Origin: Shewanellaceae bacterium UBA2521
GTDB lineage: Bacteria > Pseudomonadota > Gammaproteobacteria > Enterobacterales > Shewanellaceae
Length of the DNA: 64,000 nucleotides
Direction: 5' to 3'
NCBI GenBank assembly: GCA_002341165.1
Contig: DDNL01000037.1
Location: 14,928 to 78,927 of the forward strand
Position 1 is the first letter of the stretch. Each line of letters starts with the position of its first letter. The notes beneath the pieces are model-generated. The model searched no databases and was not told the origin of the DNA. It was given only the letters and a program-made list of their open reading frames with translations. Positions 63,005-64,000 of the stretch are shown one piece after another. The translations under genes and the position numbers were made by a program.

Positions 63005-64000
63005 ATGAAAGTATCTCCAGAGCATCGCATTCCCATTCAGGTGCAGCACTCAGATTCATCACAACAAGGCCAACCTATTTATATGCGCTTCATGAAAGGT
63101 AAGTGGCAAACATGGCGCGTTATTTTGCATCGACTTCTATTTTTTGTATATTTCATTTTGCCGTGGTTGACTTGGTCTGAACAGCCTTTGTTGTTGATGG
63201 ACTTGAAACAAGCTCGATTTTATATATTAGGCTCTACTTTTGGGACGCAAGACTTGTTCCTTGTAGCCTGCTTTTTTATATTTGCAGCACTTTTACTTTT
63301 ATACGTGACGATGCGTTATGGCCGTATATGGTGTGGCTTTCTTTGTCCACAAACCATGTGGACTTTTTTATTTATTCTTTGTGAGCATATATTTGAAGGT
63401 AGCCGTCATCAAAGAATGACTTTGAATCGACAGCCTTGGTCTTGGCGTAAAGTGAAGATTAAAGTCAATAAACATTTAGCTTGGCTGTTCATTGCAATGA
63501 TAACCTCTCTTACTTTTATTGCTTATTTTGTGCCGGTAAGAGAGCTTGTTACCGATGTCTTCTTTATGCAATTGAGCTTCAGCACAAGTATGAGTTTATT
63601 GCTGATTATGGCTGCAACGTATATTAACGCAGGCTGGATGCGTGAAAAAGTATGCCAGCACCTGTGTCCTTACTCTCGTTTTCAGTCTGTTATGTTTGAT
63701 GCCTCTACGTCTGTGGTGATGTATCAAGAGCAGCAAGGCGAGCCTCGCATAACACATGGTCGTAATAGTCGTTCGGGTAAAGAAGAAGGCATGTCACAGG
63801 GTGGCTGTATTGATTGCAAGCTTTGTGTGCAAGTGTGTCCAGCAGGCATTGATATCCGAGATGGTTTGCAGTATGAGTGCATCCAGTGCGGTGCTTGTAT
63901 TGATGCTTGCGCTCATGTCATGAGAAAACAAAGATCTGATTTACGATTAATTACTTACCAAGCGTCCAATAAGTATGCTTTTATCCAAGATAGGGTGTTG
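63005..64000 (+). CDS. ccoG: cytochrome c oxidase accessory protein CcoG, cut by window edge
   Basis: Membrane iron-sulfur protein needed for copper delivery to cbb3-type oxidase. 332 codons are present, open to the right edge (family about 470). The sequence shows hydrophobic helices (about 41-61, 87-107, 155-180, 195-215), the GRIWCGFLCPQTMW motif, CQHLCPYSRFQ, and two 4Fe-4S clusters CIDCKLCVQVCP and CIQCGACIDAC. The start at 63005 is an ATG after a weak site. It implies a cbb3 oxidase and microaerobic respiration elsewhere in the genome. Confidence 0.95.
   Translation, partial: MKVSPEHRIPIQVQHSDSSQQGQPIYMRFMKGKWQTWRVILHRLLFFVYFILPWLTWSEQPLLLMDLKQARFYILGSTFGTQDLFLVACFFIFAALLLLYVTMRYGRIWCGFLCPQTMWTFLFILCEHIFEGSRHQRMTLNRQPWSWRKVKIKVNKHLAWLFIAMITSLTFIAYFVPVRELVTDVFFMQLSFSTSMSLLLIMAATYINAGWMREKVCQHLCPYSRFQSVMFDASTSVVMYQEQQGEPRITHGRNSRSGKEEGMSQGGCIDCKLCVQVCPAGIDIRDGLQYECIQCGACIDACAHVMRKQRSDLRLITYQASNKYAFIQDRVL

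Overview
The window looks like the replication-origin region of an AT-rich gammaproteobacterial chromosome. Almost every gene has a close gammaproteobacterial counterpart: glmUS, the F1Fo ATP synthase operon, parAB, rsmG, mnmG, tusA, fadBA, pepQ, trkH, hemG, gyrB-recF-dnaN-dnaA, rpmH-rnpA-yidD-yidC-mnmE, polA, mutM, tdh-kbl and LPS core genes. The genus cannot be fixed from sequence alone. AT-rich relatives of Legionellales or Thiotrichales, or a low-GC host-associated lineage, are all possible. I see no tRNA, rRNA, CRISPR array, insertion sequence or prophage.

Layout. 1-3.1 kb: prpBCD methylcitrate-cycle operon (prpD cut by the left edge). 3.3-10.3 kb: a membrane-anchored DUF945-like protein, NAD-malic enzyme, queC, an orphan LuxR-type regulator, a secreted cysteine protein and a UDG-like orphan. 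10.4-20.8 kb: glmUS and the complete nine-gene atp operon, all leftward. 20.9-25.3 kb: parB, parA, rsmG, mnmG. 25.3-25.7 kb: a strong oriC candidate with AT-rich 13-mers, DnaA boxes and many GATC sites. 25.8-36.6 kb: a second secreted cysteine protein, parS, tusA, fadBA, then pepQ-trkH-hemG, an acyl-CoA synthetase and two hotdog thioesterases. 37.3-48 kb: gyrB-recF-dnaN-dnaA diverging from rpmH-rnpA-yidD-yidC-mnmE and an RDD protein, with a second parS inside recF. 48-64 kb: polA, a chemoreceptor, a queuosine-precursor transporter, a sugar kinase, a small membrane protein with mutM, tdh-kbl, waaA/kdkA, two glycosyltransferases and ccoG (cut by the right edge).

The genes form coherent sets. 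ParA, ParB and two parS sites are the local chromosome partition system around oriC. FadBA, the acyl-CoA synthetase and two thioesterases handle fatty acids, and the methylcitrate genes would dispose of propionyl-CoA. WaaA, KdkA and the GT9 and GT4 enzymes build a Kdo/heptose LPS core. QueC and YhhQ belong to queuosine supply.

The least explained element is a pair of secreted proteins (8485-9462 minus and 25760-26419 plus). They share a precisely spaced cysteine/proline signature that is also duplicated inside the second protein. This looks like a small undescribed periplasmic or secreted family. The origin architecture is also unusual: the dnaA block lies across oriC from the mnmG-atp block and points toward it.
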